Position numbers and translations under genes: made by a program | Origin: Calothrix brevissima NIES-22 | GTDB lineage: Bacteria > Cyanobacteriota > Cyanobacteriia > Cyanobacteriales > Nostocaceae | Length of the DNA stretch: 64,000 nt | Reading direction: 5' to 3' | NCBI RefSeq assembly: GCF_002367995.1 | Contig: NZ_AP018207.1 | Span: 1,240,001 to 1,304,000 of the forward strand | The notes under the pieces: generated by a model | What the model saw: the letters and a program-made list of their open reading frames with translations, nothing else | Databases searched by the model: none | Told to the model about the DNA's origin: nothing | Part shown: positions 53,732-61,833 of the stretch, piece after piece | Numbering within the stretch: the first letter of the stretch is position 1 | How the letters are laid out: every line of letters begins with the position of its first letter

Positions 53732-53785
53732 CTCAATTTAATTGCTTAGTGCTGAGTGCTGAATTGGCACTCAGCCAAAAATCAA

Positions 53786-54238
53786 ATGACTCGCAATTTA
53801 CAGCTTCATTTAGAAGATAATTGGCGATTGCAATACAGTAGTAGTTTTCCGGCTATTAGCTTAGGTACAAATAGTCAGGGAAACCCTATTTATCAGCCAA
53901 TTACAGAAATCATTGTCCCGACTATTTTTGATAAGTCAATTATTGCTGTTAGCATTACTACTACTGTGCCTGTTAGTAGAATTTGGAAGTATGCAGGCTA
54001 TTTAAGCTACAGCTTAACAACTGGCTTGGGTGCTAGTTTTGTGGGCGAACGCCAAAGGTTATTTTTAGGTAAGTTTAATCTTTTATTTTTTGAGGATTTA
54101 AACGTTAACTATTTTGTTTCTATCCAGGTTCCTCAGTGGTTTATCAATGCCAATGTGGCAATTTATCAATATGAGGGCATAGATAGGACAACTTTAGAAG
54201 ATGATATTCAGGCTATTAAAGCGGCTTTAGGAATATAA
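53786..54238 (+). CDS. unrecognised beta-rich protein, second gene of the cassette
   Basis: A 150-residue protein from the ATG at 53786 (a GTG at 53756 is the other in-frame option). The sequence alternates hydrophobic and polar residues (LQLHLEDNWRLQYSSSFPAISL, IIAVSITTTVPVSRIWKYAGYLSYSL, LFLGKFNLLFFEDLNVNYFVSIQVPQWF), suggesting a beta-sandwich or beta-barrel. It ends in a short helix TLEDDIQAIKAALGI. No family is recognised. It lies 54 bases after the first gene and 8 before the third. Confidence 0.55.
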   Translation: MTRNLQLHLEDNWRLQYSSSFPAISLGTNSQGNPIYQPITEIIVPTIFDKSIIAVSITTTVPVSRIWKYAGYLSYSLTTGLGASFVGERQRLFLGKFNLLFFEDLNVNYFVSIQVPQWFINANVAIYQYEGIDRTTLEDDIQAIKAALGI

Positions 54239-54246
54239 ATTGCTTT

Positions 54247-54612
54247 ATGAAAATAGATATTAATAATGCAATTACCATCATCACGGGTTTGATGGTAATT
54301 GTTGGTGCTATTTATCGATTGTCCCAAGTTGAAGCAAACATCAATGCCAAAATTGCAAAAGTTGAAACTAATGTTTTAACTACAATTGATGACTTGGGTG
54401 ATAAAATAACAGACCAAATTCATCAAAACGAGAAACGATTAGATATTCATCTAACCGAGTGGAATGAAAAGAAAGTTTTTGTTGAGTATCGGCTTAATGG
54501 ACTTGAGTCCTTGATTAAGCACAAATTTGAACGCCTCGCCGGCTGGATAAGGCAGATTGCAGAGCTATTGGGGCATCAGTTTGGCTTTCAAATTAAGGAT
54601 GACAAGTTTTAA
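54247..54612 (+). CDS. small membrane-anchored coiled-coil protein, third gene of the cassette
   Basis: A 121-residue protein: one N-terminal hydrophobic segment (AITIITGLMVIVGAIYRL, ~8-25), then a long predicted helix with heptad-like hydrophobics (VEANINAKIAKVETNVLTTIDDLGDKITDQIHQNEKRLDIHL). The shape resembles phage holin-accessory (XhlA-like) or other small anchored coiled-coil proteins, but no specific motif supports a name. The three-gene order is globular-linker protein, beta-rich protein, anchored coiled coil. Confidence 0.55.
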   Translation: MKIDINNAITIITGLMVIVGAIYRLSQVEANINAKIAKVETNVLTTIDDLGDKITDQIHQNEKRLDIHLTEWNEKKVFVEYRLNGLESLIKHKFERLAGWIRQIAELLGHQFGFQIKDDKF

Positions 54613-54963
54613 AGTTAATCTCTGGGGATTCAGTATATTAATATTTTTTGTACATCAGGCTACCCTTTGTCGCAGGCATGGGTCAAAGCTATTTTTCCAT
54701 AATTAGCTGTCTGGACAAGTCTAGTCAAGTTTTCCAGAAATATTATTTATAACTTTACAGTCCCTCCACAGAGAGAATTCAAGCCTATTCCTGTGATAGA
54801 AGTTTTGCACTCGCTTCAGTAGCTACCTTTGTCATCAGAAATCAATATAAATCGAGCCTGCTACAAAATATTAGCAAACATTTTTTTTACAAAGTTACCT
54901 CAGGCAGGTTGGATTGAGGCTCGCCAAGATTGTTACCAGATTCAAACCCATCAATATCAATCA
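54613..54963. other. 351-base gap
   Basis: The sequence is AT-rich with no repeat or RNA recognised. An in-frame TTG at 54829 would extend the following DUF4142 gene, but that extension lacks signal-peptide character and is not favoured. Confidence 0.5.
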
Positions 54964-55611
54964 ATGAATATGCTATATCAAACAAAAAGTCTGAAAAAGG
55001 TGATTACTAGCTTGATCGGCATAGCTAGCGCCAGCGCCTTCATTAGTTTGCCAGTCATTGCCCAAGCTGACTGCAATTCTCAGGCTCAAAACAATTCAAA
55101 TCGCAACATTTTGACTCAAAATGGCACGCCTGCTACAACTCCTACTAGTAGTCCACAGCCTACAAATTCTCAGACTCCGGTTACCACATCGGATATAGAA
55201 TTTATGAACCAAGCTGCCCAAAGTGACTTAACTGAGATTCAAACCAGTCAGCTGGCACTACAAAAGTCACAAAATAGAGATGTGCGTAACTTTGCCCAGC
55301 AGATGATTAAACAGCATACAACATCCAGTCAAAAATTAACTGCGATCGCGCAAGCTAAAGGTGTCACTCTCCCAACAGAACTTGATTCCCAAAACCAAGC
55401 CTTATTAACTAAGTTGCAAGGTTTATCTGGGAGGAATTTTGACTAAGCTTACATGCAAGCACAGACTCAAGCACATCAAAAAACACTGGCTCAATATCAA
55501 AATTATTTGCAAACAGGACTAGATGCTGATTTGAGAATGTTTGCTAGTGGAGTTGCACCGATTGTCAGACAACACTTAGAAATGGCGCAAAAGATGACAG
55601 CAAATCGCTAA
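54964..55611 (+). pseudogene. DUF4142 exported protein interrupted by one in-frame stop
   Basis: The frame opens at 54964 with a clear signal peptide (SLKKVITSLIGIASASAFISLPVIAQA). A Thr/Pro/Gln-rich linker follows, then the DUF4142 ferritin-like helical domain (IEFMNQAAQSDLTEIQTSQLALQKSQ; VRNFAQQMIKQHTTSSQKL). A TAA at 55444-55446 ends it after GRNFD. The same frame then continues without further stops as AYMQAQTQAHQKTLAQYQNY...MTANR to a TAA at 55609-55611, which is the rest of the domain. DUF4142 proteins usually read FDxAYM here, so CAA or GAA to TAA is the likely change. A recent nonsense mutation, readthrough or a sequencing error are all possible. Confidence 0.85.
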
Positions 55612-55671
55612 AGCAATCCTTTACGGGATTTTCCTGCATCTGTCAATAATTAAGGCATCAAGTAAAAATAA

Positions 55672-55715
55672 GTAGTGCGAGCATCTTGCTCGCGCGGGCA
55701 AGATGCCCGCACTAC
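55672..55715. repeat. GTAGTGCGAGCATCTTGCTCGC palindrome, copy 2
   Basis: The left arm reads GTAGTGCGAGCATCTTGCTC; the right arm GGGCAAGATGCCCGCACTAC is its near reverse complement, with compensated G-to-C changes. It lies between the DUF4142 remnant and the DUF309 gene. Confidence 0.85.
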
Positions 55716-55756
55716 AAATATTCAATTGTTCAACTTATTTTTACACGACTCCTAAT

Positions 55757-55787
55757 AGTCAGTAGTTTGGCTACTGACTACTTTTTG
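55757..55787 (+). terminator. rho-independent terminator downstream of DUF4142
   Basis: AGTCAGTAG pairs with CTACTGACT over TTTGG and is followed by ACTTTTT. It is the expected end of the plus-strand transcript. Confidence 0.75.
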
Positions 55788-55798
55788 ATCATGAAACT

Positions 55799-55826
55799 TA
55801 ATCCCCCGAATGCATTCGGGGGATTA
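55799..55826. terminator. perfect 28-bp palindrome between convergent genes
   Basis: The arms TAATCCCCCGAATG and CATTCGGGGGATTA are exact reverse complements. It lies 48 bases from the end of the minus-strand DUF309 gene, fitting a bidirectional terminator. Confidence 0.7.
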
Positions 55827-55873
55827 TTTTGAAATTTGATATCATATTACGCCTGCACCCCTAAGGTCGATCG

Positions 55874-56266
55874 CTAATCGTTAATTCGTTCAATTCTGGG
55901 TAAGGGTAAGGTGTCGGCTTCGCCAGAGTCATCAGTACCAGTTTTACCCGGGCCTGTCTGTTGTAATGCTTGTAATAAATCTCCAGTCTGGCTCAATAGC
56001 GCTTCTAAATCAATGCCTGCATAATTTCCTGGATAGCGGCGCAGACGATTACTGCCTTCTCCCAATAAAATTACAGCACCTCGCCAGTTTTGATTACTCA
56101 AATGATAAAGCGCTACAGCAATTTGTAAAATCCCTTGATAGAAGCTTTTGTCTGGTTCGCTGGCTTCGATCCATAAAGCTTCTAACGTGTCGTGACAGGC
56201 ATAGAACTGTGCAGAATTGAACTGTTCTACACCTAGCCAAAACTCTAAGGGCATGGTCTCATTCAT
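55874..56266 (-). CDS. DUF309 protein
   Basis: A 130-residue helical protein with the family signature FYACHDTLEALWIEA (residues ~22-36), followed by KSFYQGILQIAVALYHLSNQNWRGAVILLGEGSNRLRRY. DUF309 proteins are small all-helical proteins of unknown function, common in cyanobacteria. Its ATG overlaps the ftrC stop by four bases, so the two are translationally coupled. Confidence 0.88.
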   Translation of the reverse strand: MNETMPLEFWLGVEQFNSAQFYACHDTLEALWIEASEPDKSFYQGILQIAVALYHLSNQNWRGAVILLGEGSNRLRRYPGNYAGIDLEALLSQTGDLLQALQQTGPGKTGTDDSGEADTLPLPRIERIND

Positions 56267-56628
56267 GCCATACTTTCTCGCACTTCTTTGATTGTTTCTA
56301 AGGTAATTTCCTGTTGATTGCCTGCAAACTCGTTATCTGAAGTTAAAAACAGCATACAATGGCATTCTTTACGTTCTCGCATCGGTACACAAGGACAGTT
56401 CCAATACGCAGCATTGACCTCAGCTTCTTTATCTTCGTAGTGACGACAGGGACATAAGGGTGAGCCAAGTTCATCTTTATGTTTGGCTAGCCCTTCGATC
56501 ACTACTGCTGTTACAGAAGGTTCAGAACAGAAGTATGTTCCAGTACGCTTGGCGTATTGTTCGGAAAAATGCCGCATTGCCTCTAGGCTTTTATCGCTGG
56601 ATTTTGTGTTAACTTCTGGTGAGATCAT
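56263..56628 (-). CDS. ftrC: ferredoxin-thioredoxin reductase, catalytic subunit
   Basis: A 121-residue catalytic (beta) chain that passes electrons from ferredoxin to thioredoxin. The cluster and active-site cysteines are all present: FCSEP (~34), CPCRHY (~59-64), NCPCVPM (~78-84) and ECHCMLF (~88-94). These make the [4Fe-4S] ligands and the redox disulfide. Length is typical. The variable subunit gene is not nearby. DUF309 follows in an ATGA overlap. Confidence 0.97.
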   Translation of the reverse strand: MISPEVNTKSSDKSLEAMRHFSEQYAKRTGTYFCSEPSVTAVVIEGLAKHKDELGSPLCPCRHYEDKEAEVNAAYWNCPCVPMRERKECHCMLFLTSDNEFAGNQQEITLETIKEVRESMA

Positions 56629-56850
56629 GGAATCGGCTGCTCATAATTTAAACATTTCTTTGCATTGTACATCAGCCTTAGAGGGCTATTACTGGGATAT
56701 TTCCCCAAGCTGAGAAATTAAATTTGTCTCAGGTTTGCTTAAAGACTGATATTTCTGGATTGTTGGTAAGAAAAAAATTGCATTTATCAACAAGAATTAA
56801 TTTTTAGCAACATATTGAAATATTGCACAAATTAAACTCCAAATATTTCA

Positions 56851-58008
56851 TCAAACCAATGGTTTTTGTAATTGGGGTTGTAGTGCTTGGTCGCTTTGCA
56901 CCATGATGCCAGAAGAATTTTGATTCACTCCTACTGGCGTTGCTGATAAAGAAGTATTCTGCCACAAAACCCAGCGACTTCCCGAACTTAAAGCAGAAAT
57001 ACTATCAGGATTTTCTGTCAGCCAAATTACCGGGTAGCCTTCAGGTAAAGGTGTTTGGCTATCTTCTTGGGCGTTAGTAGCGGCTAAGGCTTCTTGAATT
57101 GTGCGATCGCCTTTGATTAGACCTGTAAATGCTGTCCATAGACTTACCTGCATGTTTTGCCTTTGCGCATAAAAATATAATGAAGCAGCAGCAATTACCG
57201 CTTGTTCAAAGTTTTCTGATTCCCATTGCGATGCACTATCCAAAGCAATAATAATTTCCTGTCCACTAGTCACAATTTCTAATTCCCTTACCCGTAATTC
57301 CCCGTAGCGGGCGCTAGTACGCCAGTGAATCAGACGAATTGGATCGCCTATGCGGTAAGGACGTAGCGATCGCACTAGTCCACTAGTTTCCGTTTGCAAT
57401 GGTTTACCCCGTAGATGGCTAGTATAGCTTTCTTCTTGCCCCATTTCATCAACCAAGGGGCAGTAGGACAGAGGTAAGACGCTTGGATACACAATCGCTG
57501 TGGCTGGACATTCACGCTGACGGCGACACCAAAACAATCCTAAAGGTGCGCCCGTAACTAATTCAAGTTTTTGCCAGCGATAGACACCCCGACGCTGGGT
57601 AGGTTGGTAGTACACCCAACGATAATGGCTTTGGGGCGGAATGGTTTCTATCGCCTTGGTAACTGGTTTACCTAAAACAAAGGGTAGAATATCCTCAACC
57701 TTCAGTAAATTTACTGATTGCTGTGTCTGATTGTAAATTTCGATTTCTACAGTTAATTCATCACCTGCTGATATTGGTCGGATAGGACGGCGTTTGACAG
57801 TTAACCCTACAAGCGATCGCGGCGGTAAAATAGCAGCCACAATCAACAATGCAAAACTAATTCCGCTAATCACATACAACCAACCAGCCATTGTGTTAAC
57901 AGCAGCACCAAAAAAACACAATGCAATTCCTGCTAATACCCAACCACTATATGCAGGCGCACAAGCGCGGGTTTGTAACCAATTAATCATGGGTGTAGTA
58001 ATTTTCAT
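56851..58008 (-). CDS. DUF58 membrane-anchored protein
   Basis: A 385-residue protein with two N-terminal membrane segments (GWVLAGIALCFFGAA and AGWLYVISGISFALLIVAAIL). It carries the DUF58 signature RSLRPYRIGDPIRLIHWRTSARYGELRVRELE (~208-239), followed by a von Willebrand A-like strand IIIALDSASQWES (~247-259). DUF58 proteins often act with MoxR-type ATPases, but none is seen here. Function is unproven. Confidence 0.9.
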   Translation of the reverse strand: MKITTPMINWLQTRACAPAYSGWVLAGIALCFFGAAVNTMAGWLYVISGISFALLIVAAILPPRSLVGLTVKRRPIRPISAGDELTVEIEIYNQTQQSVNLLKVEDILPFVLGKPVTKAIETIPPQSHYRWVYYQPTQRRGVYRWQKLELVTGAPLGLFWCRRQRECPATAIVYPSVLPLSYCPLVDEMGQEESYTSHLRGKPLQTETSGLVRSLRPYRIGDPIRLIHWRTSARYGELRVRELEIVTSGQEIIIALDSASQWESENFEQAVIAAASLYFYAQRQNMQVSLWTAFTGLIKGDRTIQEALAATNAQEDSQTPLPEGYPVIWLTENPDSISALSSGSRWVLWQNTSLSATPVGVNQNSSGIMVQSDQALQPQLQKPLV

Positions 58009-58356
58009 AATTCCCTTTTTAGCTTACCCATGTTGAAAATTTATAAAACCTCCGTAGTTACCTAAAGAATTGATGAAGATGACTATAAAAATAAAAATAT
58101 TATCTCTATAAGTAGTAGATTAGATAATCTAAGTAAGTCTACGGTTGACTTAAACTAAATCAGTTAATCTATTCCCTTGAGATTAACTAGATATTTTGTT
58201 GTCGCCAACAATTTTATATCTTGGATTTTTCTCATATATAAAACGTGAAACAGTAAGCTAAAAAATCTCAACATCAGCAATCTAAAATCAAAAGTTTATC
58301 TTCCCAGCTAAGTTTAACCGTTGCTTATTAGCTAATCCTTGCTATGGCAAAATTAT
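58009..58356. other. 348-base gap between divergent genes
   Basis: The stretch is AT-rich, with no repeat, RNA or regulatory site that I can name. It should hold the promoters of the DUF58 and pilT-like genes. Confidence 0.45.
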
Positions 58357-59547
58357 ATGGACAAAGCACTGCAACTACCACCGCCACCACCTCCGCCTGT
58401 TTCACATAAACAGCAAAAAAAGGTAGTCTCGATTCAGCAAATGGTTCGCGACGCTTATATTCAGCAAGCCTCAGACATCCATATCCGCGTCGGAGAATTA
58501 CCGCGATTTCGGATTCGCGGACAAATGGAGGTCTATGAATTAGGAGAATTAGTCACACCACAAATTTTTGCTGCATATTTAGACGAAATTCTCACTCCTT
58601 TAGGAAAACAACAGTTTGCTAAAACTAAAGAACTGGATACAGCCATAGTTTATCCGGGATTTATTCGCTGTCGTGTTAACTGTTTTGAAACGTTAACCGG
58701 CGGTGCTATGGTACTACGGTTAATTACCTTGCATGTGCCTAGTATTGATAACTTAGGTTTGCCGCCAATTCTCAAAAATATTATTAATAAAAAACAAGGA
58801 TTAGTATTAGTTACAGGCCCCACAGGTTCAGGAAAATCGACCACAATAGCGGCAATGATTCGCTATTTAAACGAAACTGCCCAAAAGCATATTGTTACCA
58901 TTGAAGACCCAATTGAATATGTGCATACATCCCAAAATTGCTTAATTAGCCAACGGGAAGTAGGTTTGCATACCCATGAATTTCATGAAGCTTTACGATC
59001 GGTGTTGCGGGAAGATCCTGATGTAATTTTAATCGGAGAAATGCGCGATCGCGTAACGGTCGATACTGCCCTCAAAGCTGCACAAACCGGTCACCTAGTT
59101 TTGGGTACACTCCACTCGCAAGACAGCATTCGCTCAATTAACCGCTTACTCAACCTCTATAAGCCTGACGAACAACCAATCATGCGGGTGCAAATAGTCG
59201 ATTCCTTAGTCGCTGTGATTAATCAAAATTTGCTCGCCACAACCGATGGTGGACGCACAGCAGCAATGGAAATTTTGCTCAATACACCCACAATGCAAGA
59301 TTACCTCCTCAAAGGTGAAGAAGCAGAAGCCTATGATTTGATGGAAGCTAGCAGAAAAGAAGGGATGAAAGTCATGAATGACGCCCTTTGTGAATTAATG
59401 CTAACTGGTCAAATTAGCATTGAGGATGCGTTTAGCATTACCCAAGATGTTGGCGATTTGCGTCGTCGTTCCCGCAATGAAGGCTTAGATCCATCTCATA
59501 GCACCCGTCGTGATGTGTACACAACATATAGCTACAGTTCGCAGTAA
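58357..59547 (+). CDS. PilT-type twitching motility ATPase
   Basis: A 396-residue secretion ATPase, starting at the ATG at 58357 (an in-frame TTG six codons upstream is less likely). A run of eight prolines follows the start. Walker A is TGPTGSGKSTT (~155-165), and the Asp box, Walker B and His box read TIEDPIEYVH, REDPDVILIGEMRD and AAQTGHLVLGTLHSQDSI. GEMRD and HSQDS match PilT rather than PilB. PilT retracts type IV pili. A polar C-terminal tail (~375-396) ends in YTTYSYSSQ. No pilB or pilC lies next to it, so it may be a second PilT (PilT2-like). Confidence 0.93.
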   Translation: MDKALQLPPPPPPPVSHKQQKKVVSIQQMVRDAYIQQASDIHIRVGELPRFRIRGQMEVYELGELVTPQIFAAYLDEILTPLGKQQFAKTKELDTAIVYPGFIRCRVNCFETLTGGAMVLRLITLHVPSIDNLGLPPILKNIINKKQGLVLVTGPTGSGKSTTIAAMIRYLNETAQKHIVTIEDPIEYVHTSQNCLISQREVGLHTHEFHEALRSVLREDPDVILIGEMRDRVTVDTALKAAQTGHLVLGTLHSQDSIRSINRLLNLYKPDEQPIMRVQIVDSLVAVINQNLLATTDGGRTAAMEILLNTPTMQDYLLKGEEAEAYDLMEASRKEGMKVMNDALCELMLTGQISIEDAFSITQDVGDLRRRSRNEGLDPSHSTRRDVYTTYSYSSQ

Positions 59548-59585
59548 GTACAAATAATCTTCGCTTGTAGGGGCACAAGATGATG

Positions 59586-59780
59586 CATACGTGTCAACTT
59601 AAGCCGAAAGCTATATAGGGCAGGCGTTGTGCAAAACCCTCTCGCCCTCATCCCCTAACCCCTTCTCCCCAAGGAGAAGGGGAATAGGATCTCTAGCTCC
59701 CCTCTCCCTAGGGGAGAGGGGCTGGGGGTGAGGGCGAAACCTTTTCACCAAGCGGGTTTCGCGTTAATTTGACACCAATG
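59586..59780. mobile_element. MITE-like element, copy 2, with perfect 9-bp target duplication
   Basis: It starts CATACGTGTCAACTTAAG and ends TTAATTTGACACCAATG, the same terminal inverted repeats as the element at 2986-3179. The nonamer AAGATGATG lies directly on both sides (59577-59585 and 59781-59789), a textbook target-site duplication. The inside contains two stem-loops (CCCCTTCTCC/GGAGAAGGGG and CCCCTCTCCC/GGGAGAGGGG) and no open frame. Confidence 0.9.
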
Positions 59781-59823
59781 AAGATGATGTGCCCTTACCA
59801 ATTTCTTACTGTAGTTAATCATG

Positions 59824-60411
59824 TCAAATCTTGCGCTGTAACCAAGCAAAAACATCATCAACAGAGAGTGTCAAATTCAAATCTGTTAATACTGGTAATA
59901 TATCTTTACCTGTTAACAAATCCGGCAAAGAATTAGGCTGATAAACTAAAATGCAGCGCTCGCTTGGGTCAATCAACCATCCTAGCTGACTGCCATTTCG
60001 CAAACAATGTAAAATATTCCCAGTGACTTTAGTTTGACTTTGAGCAGGCGAAAGAATTTCTATTACCCAAGTAGGTGCAAAATCAATACCACTGCTGATG
60101 ATTTCACCATTTTCATCTAGTGGTAGATGATTGCTAGAAATTACAACCACATCAGGAACTACTGAACGATTACCAAAGGTACAACGCAATTCTGGAAAAG
60201 CTTCATAGTTACTGTCTAAACTATCAATCACAGAAACTAAACGTTTTTGCAATAAACTGTGTTTAGCCCCGCCCATAGGTTTTTGAATCGCTTCTCCGTT
60301 AATATATTCCCAAGCTGGTGACTCTTCAATATAGGGAAGTTTTAAGAACTCCTCAAGAGTCTTGCGTGCTTTGACTATAATTTTTCCTTGTGTTAACTCA
60401 ATATTTGTCAT
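59824..60411 (-). CDS. Uma2 family endonuclease-like protein (DUF820), copy 1
   Basis: A 195-residue PD-(D/E)xK-fold protein of the Uma2 family, greatly expanded in cyanobacteria. Visible parts are the N-terminal KARKTLEEFLKLPYIEESPAWEYINGEAIQKPMGGAKHSLLQKRLVS, then RSVVPDVVVIS (Asp of the fold, ~85-95), FAPTWVIEILSPAQSQTKV (Glu, ~108-126) and GWLIDPSERCILVYQ. Catalytic activity is unproven; genome-wide copies suggest mobile or selfish spread. Confidence 0.88.
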   Translation of the reverse strand: MTNIELTQGKIIVKARKTLEEFLKLPYIEESPAWEYINGEAIQKPMGGAKHSLLQKRLVSVIDSLDSNYEAFPELRCTFGNRSVVPDVVVISSNHLPLDENGEIISSGIDFAPTWVIEILSPAQSQTKVTGNILHCLRNGSQLGWLIDPSERCILVYQPNSLPDLLTGKDILPVLTDLNLTLSVDDVFAWLQRKI

Positions 60412-60655
60412 AATTCGTTTTCTTAAAGCATAATTCTTCTGTTTTATTTATTGCTATAATTTTGTGCATGAAATTATTTGGCTTTGCAAACTAGTAGTTC
60501 ACCACATTAATTCTGTGTGGTAAGTTTCTTCTTCTTTTCTCTTCCTTCGCGCACTTCGCGTCTTAGCGGTTCGTTTTTTACCAATCATATTTAATGGGAC
60601 AGACCACTAGTAAATATTAGTCTAATTAACTACGAGTAAATTAACACAAAATTTT

Positions 60656-60859
60656 ATGAAAATAAAATCAATTATTCATCCTGCAGAAGAAGGTGGTTAT
60701 TGGGCTGAAGTTCCAGCGCTACCCGGTTGTATTACTGAGGGTGAAACGATGGAAGAGGTATTAATTAATCTAAAAGATGCAATTGAAGGATGGTTGGAAG
60801 TTGCGAATAGTAGTCACCAAGTAGAATCAAATGCTCAAATTGTTGAGATTGCGGTATGA
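60656..60859 (+). CDS. hicB: HicB-type antitoxin
   Basis: A 67-residue protein with the HicB partial RNase H-like fold: HPAEEGGYWAEVPALPGCITEGETMEEVLINLKDAIEGWLE. HicB proteins neutralise HicA mRNA interferases. Here there is no intact hicA: only the C-terminal tail of a HicA-like sequence remains directly after the stop codon (60860-60934). The orphan antitoxin may still act on HicA toxins encoded elsewhere. Confidence 0.9.
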   Translation: MKIKSIIHPAEEGGYWAEVPALPGCITEGETMEEVLINLKDAIEGWLEVANSSHQVESNAQIVEIAV

Positions 60860-60934
60860 AATCAAGATTTAAAAATCGGAACATTAAGAGCATTGATGGA
60901 AATCGCCGATATAACGGAAGAAGATTTGACTTAA
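60860..60934 (+). pseudogene. remnant of a hicA toxin C-terminus
   Basis: Directly after the hicB TGA, in the same frame, 24 codons read NQDLKIGTLRALMEIADITE followed by EDLT and a TAA. This resembles the C-terminal end of HicA/YcfA toxins, where HGNxDLKxGTLRxIMxxA is conserved. The catalytic part of hicA is absent. A deletion that joined the hicB end to the hicA tail explains the arrangement. Confidence 0.65.
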
Positions 60935-60935
60935 T

Positions 60936-61577
60936 TTATTTGGAACGCTGTTTTACCCAACTCCGAAAAGCTTTAAGCGTTGCATTTCTACCTGCGGTTT
61001 TACTGTTTTCCAGATATTGAGGAATCACTTCAATCAAAGGTAAATTTGGAAAATTTAAACTTGACTGCGACTCTACATAACTTCCATCTTCCAACAGATT
61101 AATTTGCAATATACCTTTTTCAAAACGCCACAACTCAGGCACTTTTAAAGCTTGATAAATATCAGGATGGGTACGAGAAGTAATATCAATTTCCAAGGCT
61201 AAATCTGGCGGTGGATCGACTATTAAATCTATACGCTTTTTCCCACGAATTAAAGCTTCATTTGTGATATAAAAACACTGATCAGGTTCTATACCCTGAG
61301 CCATAAATTGATTTTTGAATGTGGTAGAACCAAGACATCTAAATTCAATATCTAATTCTTCTAATAGTGCTTTAACTAAATCACTGATAATTTCTTTATC
61401 ATCTTCATGTTCTGGCAATGGTGCCATAATTTCTAATAAACCCCTATCATAAGCAATTCGCGCTGCACGATGCTCGCCCAATTCTTCAATAATTGTTTCT
61501 AATTCTTGCCAAGTCACATCTTGCAATAATACTCTTTGTCCTGGTGGTATATGTATGCGCTTTAACTCCAATAACAT
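60936..61577 (-). CDS. Uma2 family endonuclease-like protein (DUF820), copy 2
   Basis: A 213-residue Uma2-type protein of a different branch from copy 1. It starts LELKRIHIPPGQRVLLQDVTWQELETII and shows RIAYDRGLLEIMAPLPEHED, then RIDLIVDPPPDLALEIDITSRTH, whose D and E residues (PDLALEID) form the PD-(D/E)xK core, and PELWRFEKGILQI. Function is unproven. It lies next to the hicB/hicA remnant, a neighbourhood of small mobile genes. Confidence 0.85.
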   Translation of the reverse strand: MLLELKRIHIPPGQRVLLQDVTWQELETIIEELGEHRAARIAYDRGLLEIMAPLPEHEDDKEIISDLVKALLEELDIEFRCLGSTTFKNQFMAQGIEPDQCFYITNEALIRGKKRIDLIVDPPPDLALEIDITSRTHPDIYQALKVPELWRFEKGILQINLLEDGSYVESQSSLNFPNLPLIEVIPQYLENSKTAGRNATLKAFRSWVKQRSK

Positions 61578-61657
61578 CTTTTTTGCTCCTTACAGCTTTA
61601 CAGTTATGTGGCGTTATTTATGCTGATTCTACTTGAACAACAATATTTCACGAACAA

Positions 61658-61687
61658 AATAAAAAGCCCGCAAGCTGCGGGCTTTGT
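61658..61687 (-). terminator. terminator-like hairpin upstream of Uma2
   Basis: AAAGCCCGC pairs with GCGGGCTTT; on the minus strand it is followed by TTATTTTG. It lies between typA (3' side) and Uma2 and fits an intrinsic terminator for typA. Confidence 0.8.
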
Positions 61688-61722
61688 CAATTAATCAAGT
61701 AAGGGACTTACAAAAAATAAAT

Positions 61723-61804
61723 TACCCAAATTCCGTAGTGCGAGCATCTTGCTCGCTTTTGAACACTAGCGAGCGAGACGCTCGCACTACAAATTTATTG
61801 GGTA
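61723..61804. repeat. TACCCAA-ended element enclosing the GTAGTGCGAGCATC palindrome, copy 3
   Basis: The outer ends TACCCAA (61723) and TTGGGTA (61804) are exact inverted repeats. The inner palindrome runs 61735-61790, the same as at 45415 and 55672. It sits between typA and its terminator. Confidence 0.75.
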
Positions 61805-61833
61805 TTTAAAAAATTGGATGTCCTTAACTTAAC

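Noticed and set aside
54829-54963. Upstream TTG start for the DUF4142 gene
   Set aside because: The extra 45 residues precede an otherwise well-placed signal peptide and have no signal features; the ATG at 54964 is favoured.
60860-60934. A possible short gene starting ATGAAATC that overlaps the hicB stop
   Set aside because: That frame gives no recognisable protein and runs antisense into the Uma2 gene; the frame continuing from hicB matches a HicA tail instead.
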